A stretch of DNA of 16,780 nucleotides from Treponema sp. Lineage in GTDB: Bacteria > Spirochaetota > Spirochaetia > Treponematales > Rectinemataceae. The number at the start of each line of letters is the position of its first letter. Position 1 is the stretch's first letter. Location: contig JAAYWE010000174.1 of NCBI GenBank assembly GCA_012516755.1, positions 1-16,780 of the forward strand, read 5' to 3'. Positions 1 to 7,269 of the stretch are shown piece by piece. Both the position numbers and the translations under genes were made by a program. The notes under the pieces were generated by a model. It saw only the letters and a program-made list of their open reading frames with translations, did no database searches and had not been told where the DNA came from.

Positions 1-486
1 GCAAAATCATTGGCTCAAGAATTCTCGGGGCATAGATTAGGCTTTGCTTTCTGCACTCTAAGAATGCCGGCTTCTCTAAGAATTTCTGGTCCTTATAAAG
101 AGATTGTCGTGCAATTACGGGATGCTCTCGCAGAAGCTCTAATGGAGAAGGCTTTCCCAATCATAGCTTCAGGTCAGAAACAGTACGATGATGGGCCAAG
201 TGCTTGGCTTGCCTCTTGTTGCGATGAAGAGATCTTGAAGCGGATGGCAATATCCATAGAGGAAGGACATGTGCTGGGTGCGCTAGGGGATATCGATGTG
301 ACGGATGCGGAGGCTAGACTTCTTTCGCGAAGGGATATGGGTTTTGAGCCCAGAAAATGCCTTGTCTGTGATAATGAGGCTATGGTATGTTCCGCCGGTC
401 AGTGTCATTCTCTTTTGGATATTGCAGCGCATATCGAGGCGATCATATCAGATTCGATGGCCTTAAGAAGCTCAAAATCCTTATGA
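1..486 (+). CDS. citX: CitX, apo-citrate lyase phosphoribosyl-dephospho-CoA transferase (5' end cut by window edge)
   Basis: CitX moves the 2'-(5''-triphosphoribosyl)-3'-dephospho-CoA group onto a serine of the citrate lyase acyl carrier subunit CitD, giving the active cytoplasmic holo-enzyme. The reading frame is open to the first base of the window, so the TTG at position 10 is probably not the start; by comparison with the family (about 180 residues) some 20-40 N-terminal residues lie outside. Visible family marks, counted from that TTG, are LGALGDIDV near residues 89-97, LSRRDMGFEPRKC near 104-116 and the paired-cysteine stretch CLVCDNEAMVCSAG near 116-129. It is followed after 44 bases by citG on the same strand, the usual partner in this pathway. 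CitCDEF would be expected to the left. The family call is firm; only the start is unknown. Confidence 0.88.
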   Translation, partial: AKSLAQEFSGHRLGFAFCTLRMPASLRISGPYKEIVVQLRDALAEALMEKAFPIIASGQKQYDDGPSAWLASCCDEEILKRMAISIEEGHVLGALGDIDVTDAEARLLSRRDMGFEPRKCLVCDNEAMVCSAGQCHSLLDIAAHIEAIISDSMALRSSKSL

Positions 487-530
487 TAGCCATAAAACAC
501 GCGATTGAGATTGATTATTGAGACAAATCG

Positions 531-1475
531 ATGTATTGGGATGATTTGATTGCGCAAGTGGGGAATCTCGCGTTGACCGCAACGCTTTATGAAGTCTCGG
601 CAGCACCAAAACCCGGGCTGGTCGATCCTTTCTCTAGAGGCGCACACTCAGACATGGATTATTTTACCTTCCTTGCGAGCGCGGCAGCCCTAGCACCATT
701 TTTTGTAGATTTTGCCCGCATTGGTGCAGAATTTGCAGGCGAAAGCCCAGGACTTCTGGCAGAACTGCGAAAGCTCGGAATCGAAGCTGAAAAATCCATG
801 TATGCGGCTACACAGGGAATCAATACCCATAAAGGGCTCATTTTTTCCATGGGCTTAGCATGCGCAGCGGCCGGGAAGCTTTTGGTTTCGGATAGGCGAG
901 CCGAGATAAGTGATAGAAGCGCTATCATATCGGGATGTATACAAGAGGTTGCCGATATCGTTAGCGGAATCACCATTCGCGAACTTGTTCCGCTTGTGGA
1001 AGCAGAGATGCTTCTCGCTTCCGACACGATAAGAGCGAAAAATGCTGTGGTTCCTTCTATTGATCTCAGCGCCGGAGAGCAATCGTTCATCAAATATGGA
1101 ATAAGAGGAGTCCGTGGCGAAGCGGAAGATGGTTTTCCTTCTGTAATAAATCATGCTTTGCCAAGGCTACATTTCGATCTCTTGGCGGGCATGTCATGGA
1201 ACGATGCGATGGTCGATGCGCTTCTAATCCTCTACCTAAAGGTAGACGATACTACGGTATTAAAAAGAGCGGGGTCGGATGGTCTTGCCTATGTCAGAGC
1301 TCAGGCTGCTGCTGCTCTTTCGCGCGGAGGAATGAGGCTGATGGAGAATCGAGATTTTGTCCAGAAGCTCGATGCTGACTTCAGTCAGCGTGGCATTAGC
1401 CCTGGAGGATGCGCCGATCTTCTAGCAGTGACGGCATTTTTGGAAATGCTGTCCAGCAAATGGATTGCACAGTAA
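531..1475 (+). CDS. citG: CitG, triphosphoribosyl-dephospho-CoA synthase
   Basis: CitG joins ATP and dephospho-CoA, releasing adenine, to make the prosthetic-group precursor that CitX attaches to citrate lyase. The 314-residue length fits the family (about 280-310). Family motifs in order are PKPGLVD (residues 26-32), GAHSDMDY (37-44), GINTHKG (96-102), GIRGVRGEAEDGFPSV in the middle and SPGGCADLLAVTAFL near the C terminus. The ATG at 531 gives the expected N terminus, though only a weak purine stretch (TGAGAC) precedes it; translation may be helped by coupling to citX 44 bases upstream. The family also includes MdcB, which makes the same cofactor for malonate decarboxylase, but adjacency to citX favours citrate lyase. 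The C-terminal end faces metQ convergently with an 85-base gap. Confidence 0.93.
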   Translation: MYWDDLIAQVGNLALTATLYEVSAAPKPGLVDPFSRGAHSDMDYFTFLASAAALAPFFVDFARIGAEFAGESPGLLAELRKLGIEAEKSMYAATQGINTHKGLIFSMGLACAAAGKLLVSDRRAEISDRSAIISGCIQEVADIVSGITIRELVPLVEAEMLLASDTIRAKNAVVPSIDLSAGEQSFIKYGIRGVRGEAEDGFPSVINHALPRLHFDLLAGMSWNDAMVDALLILYLKVDDTTVLKRAGSDGLAYVRAQAAAALSRGGMRLMENRDFVQKLDADFSQRGISPGGCADLLAVTAFLEMLSSKWIAQ

Positions 1476-1560
1476 AAGGCTAATGGATCAGCGCAAGGCT
1501 CCTTTTGAGCAAAAGGTGGGATCGATAAGTCGGATCACTACGCCTGAGCAGAGAGGCCGA

Positions 1561-2358
1561 TTAAAAGGCTGGAATTACACCGCCTTTGTAAGTATTTAAG
1601 ATAAAATCCTTAACTCTTTGAGATGTGAGCGCTTTCGCGAGTGCTTGAATCCGGGGGTCATTAGAATCGCCTTTTCTGACAACAAGGATATTGGCATACG
1701 GTGATTCTCCACCTTCTAGAAGAAGAGAGTCTTTTATTGGGTTAAAGCCCGACTGGAGAGCGTAGTTTCCATTGATGATCGAGCCTGCCACATCGTCGAG
1801 TGTACGCGGCAACTGGGGCGCTTCTATTTCCTTAAATACAAATTTCTTTGGATTTTCCACAATATCCCGAATCGTTGCCTGAAGTCCAGCGTCTGGCTTG
1901 AGCTTTATGATTCCCTTAGATTGAAGGAATAGCAGAGCTCTTCCCTCATTTGTCGGATCGTTTGGTATGGCAATTATCGAACCGGATGGAAAATCTGAAA
2001 CTTTCTTGTACTTCTTCGAATAGAGACCAAGAGGTTCCACATGGACGGCTATTACGCTTTCAAGAGAGAGTTTTCGCTCGGCAGCGAAGGTTTCCAGGTA
2101 GGGCAGGTGCTGAAAAAAGTTAGCATCCAGCTGTTTTTCGGCTAGTGCTATGTTGGGCGTAACATAGTCGCTGAACTCGATAACCTCTAGCTTAATTCCC
2201 TGCGCTGCCAAGTCGGATATAATGAAATTAAGTATTTCAGCGTGGGGCACGGAAGTAGCGCCAACCCTTAGCGTACCCGAGGAAAAGGGGCCAGCAAAGA
2301 CAAGCATGGTTGAGACTAAAGAGGCTAGAAAGATAAAGGTGACAATTTTGCGGTTCAT
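1561..2358 (-). CDS. metQ: MetQ/NlpA-family methionine-binding protein of an ABC importer
   Basis: This is the extracytoplasmic binding protein for methionine (L or D), which normally delivers substrate to the MetN ATPase and MetI permease. The best start is the ATG at 2358 (265 residues): a GGAGG ribosome site at 2365-2369 sits 6 bases upstream, and this start places a signal peptide (MNRK, then a hydrophobic run to FAGPF) at the N terminus; a 13-residue longer frame to 2397 is less likely. Family motifs are GATSVPHAEIL, FSDYVTPNIALAEKQLDANF, FFQHLPYLETF, IAIPNDPTNEGRALL, LDDVAGSIINGNYALQ and the terminal YKGGVIPAF. The signal region has no cysteine, so there is no lipobox; it is probably a soluble periplasmic protein, unlike E. 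coli MetQ, which is a lipoprotein. No metN or metI lies beside it. Methionine as substrate is inferred from family. Confidence 0.92.
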   Translation of the reverse strand: MNRKIVTFIFLASLVSTMLVFAGPFSSGTLRVGATSVPHAEILNFIISDLAAQGIKLEVIEFSDYVTPNIALAEKQLDANFFQHLPYLETFAAERKLSLESVIAVHVEPLGLYSKKYKKVSDFPSGSIIAIPNDPTNEGRALLFLQSKGIIKLKPDAGLQATIRDIVENPKKFVFKEIEAPQLPRTLDDVAGSIINGNYALQSGFNPIKDSLLLEGGESPYANILVVRKGDSNDPRIQALAKALTSQRVKDFILNTYKGGVIPAF

Positions 2359-2382
2359 AAGAAACCTCCAGGATAAAAAATC

Positions 2383-2411
2383 ATTATAAGACGCCATACG
2401 GCATCTCTAAG
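2383..2411 (-). promoter_or_regulatory. Probable metQ promoter with palindrome in the spacer
   Basis: On the minus strand a perfect TATAAT (2388-2383) is preceded at 17 bases by a weak -35, CTTAGA (2411-2406, 3 of 6). The predicted start of transcription would leave a leader of about 20 bases before the metQ ATG at 2358. The spacer carries an imperfect 16-base palindrome, GACGCCATACGGCATC on the plus strand (2390-2405), with one G-T mismatch; a protein bound there would sit between -35 and -10 and would be expected to repress. The palindrome could instead fold as a 6-7 bp RNA hairpin if transcription begins further upstream. Confidence 0.45.
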
Positions 2412-2558
2412 AGAAACAGATAGATTCGAGACATTGAGTTGTGGCTGACAAGATCTATAAGATTGGCTCGGAAATTTGCCTGGATAGAGACAGAGATTGG
2501 ATTTTTGGTATAGGCTTGAGTTTACAGGATAGCTAGAAAGAAGGCGCGGGTCGCGGAG

Positions 2559-2578
2559 AGCGGCTTCGTTGAGCCGCT
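2559..2578. repeat. GC-rich perfect inverted repeat (hairpin) upstream of metQ
   Basis: AGCGGCT (2559-2565) and AGCCGCT (2572-2578) form a 7-bp perfect stem around a 6-base loop. A second small self-complementary unit, CGCG-GGT-CGCG, lies at 2545-2555. This GC-rich patch stands out from AT-rich flanks. There is no T-run on either side, so it does not look like an intrinsic terminator. It may be a scattered palindromic repeat unit or a structured leader; copies elsewhere in the genome would decide. Confidence 0.5.
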
Positions 2579-2598
2579 TCGCATGAAACATATATAAT
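2569..2598 (+). promoter_or_regulatory. Possible rightward promoter in the metQ-oppF gap
   Basis: TTGAGC (2569-2574, 4 of 6) and a perfect TATAAT (2593-2598) are separated by 18 bases on the plus strand. No plus-strand gene follows; transcription would run into the hairpin and TTTT at 2753-2790. The -35 lies partly inside the right arm of the hairpin at 2559-2578. AT-rich sequence makes chance matches fairly likely. Confidence 0.3.
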
Positions 2599-2744
2599 TG
2601 CTATTAGCTTTCATGGCGTTAGTCTTTCGAAGCAAAATGCATTATTTATTCTTTTTTGTCAAGCGGGATATAGGAATTAGTTATCGGAAATCATTATCAT
2701 ATTATGATGCAGTGGTTTTTAGGGACCTTTTGAAGGATTATGGG

Positions 2745-2790
2745 AAAAGGCCGCCGCCCCGCCCGAATGGGCGGGGCGGCCTCGTCTTTT
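2745..2790. terminator. Strong intrinsic terminator of the opp operon, possibly bidirectional
   Basis: A 12-bp perfect all-GC stem (2753-2764 pairing with 2769-2780) closes a 4-base GAAT loop. On the minus strand the stem is followed by CCTTTTCCC (TTTT at 2748-2745), and an alternative pairing with a 3-base bulge extends the stem to the T-run. It lies about 100 bases past the oppF stop, as expected for the end of that operon. On the plus strand the stem is followed by CTCGTCTTTT, so it could also stop rightward transcription. Confidence 0.85.
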
Positions 2791-2884
2791 GTATGTGTTG
2801 TCCTCATCTTGACCTGACTCAGCCCTGTTGAGGGAAGCCAGCAAGAAACTAATCAGGCTCTATCTAGAATCTCTCTTGCCTATA

Positions 2885-3892
2885 TCACTCCGGCTTGTGA
2901 AATATGAAACACGACACAGCGTGCCCGACTTCCGAATCTTTTAGCGATGGTCGTCTTTCTTTGCATATATCCATGCGCTTAGGACATCGATCGTAGAAAT
3001 TGCAGCCTGGTCGCTGTTTGTCTGGAGAGGGCACATCTCCAGTGAGGATTATGCGCTTGCGCTTCGCCTCGATCTTTGGATCAGGAATCGGCGCCGCTGA
3101 CAAAAGTGCCTCAGTATAAGGATGTAGGGGTTTCTTATATAGATCCGCTGCGTCCGCGATTTCCACAATGAGTCCAAGGTACATTACAGCCACTCTGTTG
3201 GAGATATATTTTATGACAGAAAGATCGTGCGCAATAAAAAGATAAGTTAGGCCAAACTCCCCTTGCAGGTCTTTGAAAAGATTGAGAATTTGAGACTGAA
3301 TCGAGACATCAAGCGCGGATACAGGTTCATCGCATAGAATGAGCTCCGGATTGAGCGCCAATGCGCGCGCAATTCCGATACGCTGGCGTTGGCCACCTGA
3401 AAATTCATGCGGATAACGGTTTTTGAAATATCGCGACAGCCCCACTTTTTCCATGAGCTCTTCTACCCGATTATTGCGATCTTGCGCACTCATATCTATA
3501 AGCCCTTGCTTTTGGAAGATGCGAATGGGCTCCGCGATTATATCGCCTGCGGTCATGCGTGGATTGAGCGAAGCGTATGGGTCTTGAAAAACCATCTGTA
3601 TGTTCTTTCGCGCTTCCATCATCTCGCTGGGTGGTAGCTTAGTGAGATCTTTGCCTTTTAGAATGACCTCACCAGCAGTTGGCTTGTACAGCTGATCTAT
3701 GGCGCGAGCCGTGGTCGATTTTCCGCAGCCCGATTCTCCTACAAGACCCAGAGTCTCACCTTTTCTTACCTTAAAATCAATTCCGTCTACAGCATATATA
3801 TAATTCTTCGTCTTAGAGAACATGCTCGTTTTGACAGGGAAATGCATCTTGAGGCCGCGCACATCTAGAAGTACTTCGTCGGTTTCAGGCAT
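2885..3892 (-). CDS. oppF: OppF/DppF-type ATPase of peptide ABC importer
   Basis: This is one of the two cytoplasmic ATPases that power peptide import through OppBC. Over 335 residues it shows Walker A GESGCGKST (52-60), the Q-loop glutamine in MVFQDP (Q103), the signature FSGGQRQR (164-171), Walker B ELILCDEPVSALD (183-195) and the H-loop histidine in AHDLSV (H222). The C-terminal extension typical of oligopeptide ATPases is present with cysteines C297, C303, C310 and C328; in related transporters such a cluster has been seen to hold an iron-sulfur centre, which is inferred only here. The ATG at 3892 follows AAGGAG by 7 bases and overlaps the oppD stop by 8 bases, indicating translational coupling. 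It is the last gene of the operon. OppF versus DppF cannot be decided from sequence alone. Confidence 0.94.
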   Translation of the reverse strand: MPETDEVLLDVRGLKMHFPVKTSMFSKTKNYIYAVDGIDFKVRKGETLGLVGESGCGKSTTARAIDQLYKPTAGEVILKGKDLTKLPPSEMMEARKNIQMVFQDPYASLNPRMTAGDIIAEPIRIFQKQGLIDMSAQDRNNRVEELMEKVGLSRYFKNRYPHEFSGGQRQRIGIARALALNPELILCDEPVSALDVSIQSQILNLFKDLQGEFGLTYLFIAHDLSVIKYISNRVAVMYLGLIVEIADAADLYKKPLHPYTEALLSAAPIPDPKIEAKRKRIILTGDVPSPDKQRPGCNFYDRCPKRMDICKERRPSLKDSEVGHAVSCFIFHKPE

Positions 3893-4877
3893 TCTGAGTC
3901 TCCTTGTTGTAGAGCCAGCAAGCTACGCTCTGATTGTTCTCGAAGGATACAATAGATGGGTATTTCCCCCTGCAGATATCCATTGATTGTTCGCAGCGTG
4001 GGTAGAATGGGCAGCAATCTGGCAAATCTATTACATTGGGCGGCTGACCGGGTATTGAATATAGACGCATCTTGGTCTCTTGATCGAGGCGTGGTACGGA
4101 GCGGATTAGCCCGATAGTATAAGGATGCTTCGGATTTTCAAAGATATCTTCGGTGCGTCCGCGTTCGACGATTCGTCCCGCATACATGACACAGATCGTG
4201 TCGCACATACCCGCAACAACGCCCAGCGAATGCGTAATTAGAATAACTGCGGTGCCAAGCTTTCGGGTTAATTCCTTCATGAGCTCGAGGATCTGAGCCT
4301 GAATTGTAACATCGAGTGCGCTTGTCGGCTCATCGGCAATCAGTATCTCGGGATTACATGATAAGGCCATGGCTATCATGACTCGTTGTCGCATTCCCCC
4401 CGAAAATTGATGCGGATATTGATCGATGCGCTTTTCCGGAGCAGGGATGCCAGCAAGTCTGAGCATTTCGATGGCTTTTTCCTTTGCCGCCTTCTTATCT
4501 AGCCCCTGGTGCAGCTGTATTGTCTCGATCATCTGTGTAGAAATTCGCAAGAAAGGGTTGAGCGAGGTCATGGGATCCTGGAAGATCATCGAAATCTTGT
4601 TGCCTCGTATATGGCGGATTTCGCCGGGCGGCAATTTGAGCAGATCAGTGCCATGAAAAAGCACCTCTCCCCCGACAATCTTGCCTGGAGGTGTCGGAAT
4701 CAGATTGATGACCGAGAGATTGGTAACACTTTTCCCTGATCCGGATTCACCAACAATTCCGAGGGTTTCACTGCGGTGAAGTTCGAAGCTTACGCCATCG
4801 ACTGCCTTCACGATTCCCTCATCTACGGTAAAGTATGTTTTCAAGTCTCTTACTTGAAGGATGACTTCATCAGACAT
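3885..4877 (-). CDS. oppD: OppD/DppD-type ATPase of peptide ABC importer
   Basis: This is the partner cytoplasmic ATPase of the peptide importer. Over 330 residues it has Walker A GESGSGKS (43-50), Q-loop Q100 in MIFQDP, signature FSGGMRQR (158-165), Walker B EILIADEPTSALD (177-189) and H-loop H216 in THSLGV. The oligopeptide-type C-terminal region carries IPGQPPNVIDLPDCCPFYPRC-like residues and cysteines C288, C289, C295, C302 and C320. The ATG at 4877 follows AAGGAG by 5 bases; it begins 12 bases after the oppC stop and overlaps oppF by 8 bases, so the two ATPases are probably made in step. The methionine in the signature and the SALD sequence fit the OppD rather than the OppF subgroup. Confidence 0.94.
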   Translation of the reverse strand: MSDEVILQVRDLKTYFTVDEGIVKAVDGVSFELHRSETLGIVGESGSGKSVTNLSVINLIPTPPGKIVGGEVLFHGTDLLKLPPGEIRHIRGNKISMIFQDPMTSLNPFLRISTQMIETIQLHQGLDKKAAKEKAIEMLRLAGIPAPEKRIDQYPHQFSGGMRQRVMIAMALSCNPEILIADEPTSALDVTIQAQILELMKELTRKLGTAVILITHSLGVVAGMCDTICVMYAGRIVERGRTEDIFENPKHPYTIGLIRSVPRLDQETKMRLYSIPGQPPNVIDLPDCCPFYPRCEQSMDICRGKYPSIVSFENNQSVACWLYNKETQNA

Positions 4878-4889
4878 TTAGGCTCCTTA

Positions 4890-6128
4890 TCAAGTGCGGT
4901 TCTTACTCTGCGGATCGAGAGCATCTCGAAGGCCATCGCCCAGGAAGTTCATGCAGAAAAGAAAGATCGTCATTGTAATACCCGGACCAAGCAGTTGCCA
5001 GGCATAGGATTCCATAGCACGAACTCCTTCCGACACGAGAGTGCCCCAAGATGCATCTGGTGCCGACACGCCAAGTCCCAAAAAGCTCAGAAAGGACTCA
5101 TTCATGATAAAGCTTGGCATCATCAGCGTGGAGAATACGATGATGACTCCTAGAGTGTTTGGCAGAAGATGCCGGAAGATAATGCGTTGAGTACTTGCAC
5201 CCATAGACCGTGCTGCTTCGACAAATTCCGAATTTTTCAGGCTTATAATCTGCCCTCGTACCACCCGTGCAATAGTAAGCCAAGAGACTAATGCTATTGC
5301 GACAAAGAGCACCACAAAGCTCCCACGAGCTTTCTCGCCGATCATAGCCATGATGATTATTACGATGAGCATATAAGGCAGCCCATACATGATATCTACA
5401 AAACGCATAAGAAAATTATCGAGCCAGCCACCGACATAGCCGGAAATTGCTCCGACCAGAATACCCACCAAAGCAGCTGTCAGAGTGCCTACGACTCCTA
5501 TGGCGATCGAAATGCGACCACCATAGATTATGCGTGCAAACATGTCGCGGCCTAGATTATCGGTTCCAAGAATGTATACGATCTTGTAGTCGGGGTTTGT
5601 ATCTAGCTCGGCTTTGACGTGTTCTAAGGTTTCTTTTTGGCTGATGAGTTCGCGGACTACCGGATTGGTGGTGTTGCCAAAGAATCCTTCACCTTCATAT
5701 GTAAAAGAGAATTCCTCCTGGCTTGGCGCGTAATCATCGCCGGCTTCGCCGCTTTCATCCTGAGCATACACGGATCCAAAATCGAAGAAAGAATCGAAGG
5801 CAGACTGCTGCTGTTTTTGTTCCTCGACTCTTTGTTCGAGATCCGCGATGCGCTTCTCGATCTTATTGATAACCAGCTCTCCGGCTGGTTTGAAAGAAGG
5901 AGGCAGGCTCGCATTGGTAATGACTTGTTTGCGGTAATCGATGAGAATTCCAGCACTCGTAAGAAGAGGCGCAAAAATACTGATAACCAAATATATACAT
6001 ACTATTACGAGACTTATCAAAGCCATCCTATTTTTTCGAAGGCGCTTCCATGCGTCAGCCCATAAGGAGACGGGCTTCATTACCTGGTTGAACTCGTTGA
6101 CTGCAGTTTCAAGTTGTTTTTTTGCCAT
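4890..6128 (-). CDS. oppC: OppC/DppC-type permease with a long periplasmic insertion
   Basis: This inner-membrane subunit, with OppB, forms the peptide channel. I chose the ATG at 6128 (412 residues), 10 bases after the oppB stop and preceded by purine-rich AAGGGGTGGGAG; a 32-residue longer frame would run deep into oppB. The N-terminal helix is at residues 36-57. The conserved GTDNLGRDMFARIIYGGR starts at 188, further helices follow, and the EAA loop that contacts the ATPases is EFVEAARSMGASTQRIIFRH (301-320). The usual family length is about 300. The extra length is a hydrophilic loop of about 130 residues between the first helix and GTDNLGRD, containing a charged helix-like stretch (about 89-108, ending EEQKQQQ) and an acidic, low-complexity part (about 121-150). 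The core is intact, so transport function should be kept. Confidence 0.92.
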   Translation of the reverse strand: MAKKQLETAVNEFNQVMKPVSLWADAWKRLRKNRMALISLVIVCIYLVISIFAPLLTSAGILIDYRKQVITNASLPPSFKPAGELVINKIEKRIADLEQRVEEQKQQQSAFDSFFDFGSVYAQDESGEAGDDYAPSQEEFSFTYEGEGFFGNTTNPVVRELISQKETLEHVKAELDTNPDYKIVYILGTDNLGRDMFARIIYGGRISIAIGVVGTLTAALVGILVGAISGYVGGWLDNFLMRFVDIMYGLPYMLIVIIIMAMIGEKARGSFVVLFVAIALVSWLTIARVVRGQIISLKNSEFVEAARSMGASTQRIIFRHLLPNTLGVIIVFSTLMMPSFIMNESFLSFLGLGVSAPDASWGTLVSEGVRAMESYAWQLLGPGITMTIFLFCMNFLGDGLRDALDPQSKNRT

Positions 6129-6138
6129 CTCCCACCCC

Positions 6139-7065
6139 TTACTTGTAAGAAATCCTTGGATCGAGGAAGCCATAGAGAATGTCGACCACAAGATTTGCAA
6201 TGATGAGAATAATGGAATATACAACCACTTCAGCCATTATAAGTGTATAATCCCTGTTTAGGGCAGATTGAACAAAGGGGCGCCCAATTCCGGGTACAAG
6301 GAAGACCGATTCTACGACTATTGAGCCTACTACAATACCTGAGAAGGCTGGGCCGAGATATGTGACTACGGGGAGCATAGCTCCCTTGAGCACGTGCTTC
6401 CAAACTACCACTGACTCTTTAAGCCCCTTTGCTCGTGCTGTGCGGATATAATCAGATCGCAGCACTTCGAGAATACTTGCGCGTGATAGCCTCGCAATAT
6501 AGGCAAAATATGGAAACGATAGAGTTATGGCCGGAAGGATTACCGCTTTTATACCATGAGTCGAGATCCATTGACCTATAGGCAAAATCTTGAGCTTCAT
6601 TCCGAAAACGAGCTGTAAGACAGGCCCCATCACAAATAACGGTACCGAAATGCCTATGACAGCGATAGAAGTGACAACATAATCCTGCCATCTGTTCTGC
6701 TTCAACGCTGAAATAATTCCGATGGCAATTCCTCCGACCGTCGCCAGTACCAAGGAGATAACACCCAAGGACATCGATATGGGAAGACCTTCGTCTATAA
6801 TCTCATTTACGCTTAGATCCCTATATCGGTAGGAAGGGCCGAAATCCCAACGAATTACGTCGCCCATATAGCGCAAATATTGCTTAACGAGCGGTTCATC
6901 CATGTGATAGCGCTTCATGAGATTTTGAAGAATCGCCTCTGGCACCTCACGTTCGCGGGCAAAAGGGCCCCCAGGTGCAAGCCTGATTAGAAAAAAACTC
7001 AGTGTGATCACGATAAAGAGCGTAGGAATTATGCTCAATATTCTCCGAATGAAATATCGTGGCAT
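6139..7065 (-). CDS. oppB: OppB/DppB-type permease of peptide ABC importer
   Basis: This inner-membrane subunit pairs with OppC. At 308 residues it is the normal family length. It opens with the typical first helix (residues 8-29, then LAPGGPF), a periplasmic segment ending in DFGPSYRYRDLSVNEII, then five more helices. The EAA loop DYIRTARAKGLKESVVVWKH lies at 205-224 and the family sequence VESVFLVPGIG at 251-261. The ATG at 7065 follows AAAGGAG by 9 bases. It is the first gene of the oppBCDF unit and has a good promoter of its own about 100 bases upstream, beyond the terminator that follows oppA. Substrate size class (di- or oligopeptide) cannot be read from it. Confidence 0.94.
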   Translation of the reverse strand: MPRYFIRRILSIIPTLFIVITLSFFLIRLAPGGPFAREREVPEAILQNLMKRYHMDEPLVKQYLRYMGDVIRWDFGPSYRYRDLSVNEIIDEGLPISMSLGVISLVLATVGGIAIGIISALKQNRWQDYVVTSIAVIGISVPLFVMGPVLQLVFGMKLKILPIGQWISTHGIKAVILPAITLSFPYFAYIARLSRASILEVLRSDYIRTARAKGLKESVVVWKHVLKGAMLPVVTYLGPAFSGIVVGSIVVESVFLVPGIGRPFVQSALNRDYTLIMAEVVVYSIILIIANLVVDILYGFLDPRISYK

Positions 7066-7166
7066 TCGGAATTACTCCTTTCCGAGTCGCAAATTAATTA
7101 TTCTAAAAGAATATATTTGCGTAATTGGAATCTCGAAACATGAGAAGTCTTTTCTCAAGCAAAAAC

Positions 7167-7195
7167 ATTATACTCCAATCATGAAATTTTATCTA
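7167..7195 (-). promoter_or_regulatory. Internal promoter for oppBCDF
   Basis: On the minus strand TATAAT (7172-7167, perfect) is preceded at exactly 17 bases by TAGATA (7195-7190, 4 of 6). It lies between the oppA terminator and the oppB ATG, giving a leader of about 95 bases. That leader contains a 6-bp hairpin, TGAGAA and TTCTCA (7141-7157). The position fits a promoter that supplies the permease and ATPase genes independently of oppA. Confidence 0.55.
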
Positions 7196-7238
7196 GCCAA
7201 TATTTCCTTAGAATTGATACTGCAAGAATTTGCCCAAG

Positions 7239-7269
7239 AAAAAAAGGGCTGCCCGTATCGGACAGCCCT
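7239..7269 (-). terminator. Intrinsic terminator between oppA and oppB
   Basis: On the minus strand AGGGCTG pairs with CAGCCCT (7269-7263 and 7251-7245), with a further 3-bp CCG/CGG pairing inside after one mismatch, followed at once by a run of seven T (7245-7239). It begins about 22 bases past the oppA stop. Such a site lets most transcripts end after oppA, so the binding protein is made in excess over the membrane complex, while some read-through may continue into oppBCDF. Confidence 0.85.

Larger units (their letters stand above)
2359..2884. other. Intergenic stretch between metQ and oppF
   Basis: This 526-base stretch has no convincing gene. Open frames across it are short, lack ribosome sites and lack protein-like composition; one runs straight through the terminator hairpin. 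Reading from metQ toward oppF it holds a probable metQ promoter with an imperfect palindrome in its spacer (2383-2411), a GC-rich patch with a small hairpin (2543-2580), a possible rightward promoter (2569-2598), an AT-rich tract (about 2590-2740) and a strong GC-stem terminator (2745-2790). I looked for SAM riboswitch and T-box signatures on the metQ strand and recognised none. Confidence 0.6.

Noticed and set aside
1501..1516. Hairpin CCTTTT-GAGC-AAAAGG between citG and metQ as a terminator
   Set aside because: The 6-bp stem is mostly A-T and is not followed by a T-run on either strand, so it is too weak to call.
2524..2586. A 20-codon open frame starting MRSGSTKPL as a metQ leader peptide
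   Set aside because: It has no ribosome site, no methionine run and is not linked to an attenuator; the GC-rich sequence explains the frame.
2398..2600. SAM riboswitch or T-box upstream of metQ
   Set aside because: I looked for the conserved core sequences on the metQ strand and found none; the GC hairpin alone is not evidence of either class.
2657..2662. Perfect TTGACA on the minus strand as a metQ promoter
   Set aside because: The hexamer at the proper distance is CATTTT, a poor -10, so the TATAAT nearer the gene was preferred.
2598..2831. 77-residue plus-strand open frame as a small gene
   Set aside because: It runs through the terminator hairpin, giving a PPPRPNGRGG artefact, and has no ribosome site.
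3297..3360. Fusion or duplication of the two ABC ATPase genes
   Set aside because: oppD and oppF are the normal pair of related ATPases found together in peptide importers; both are complete and separate.
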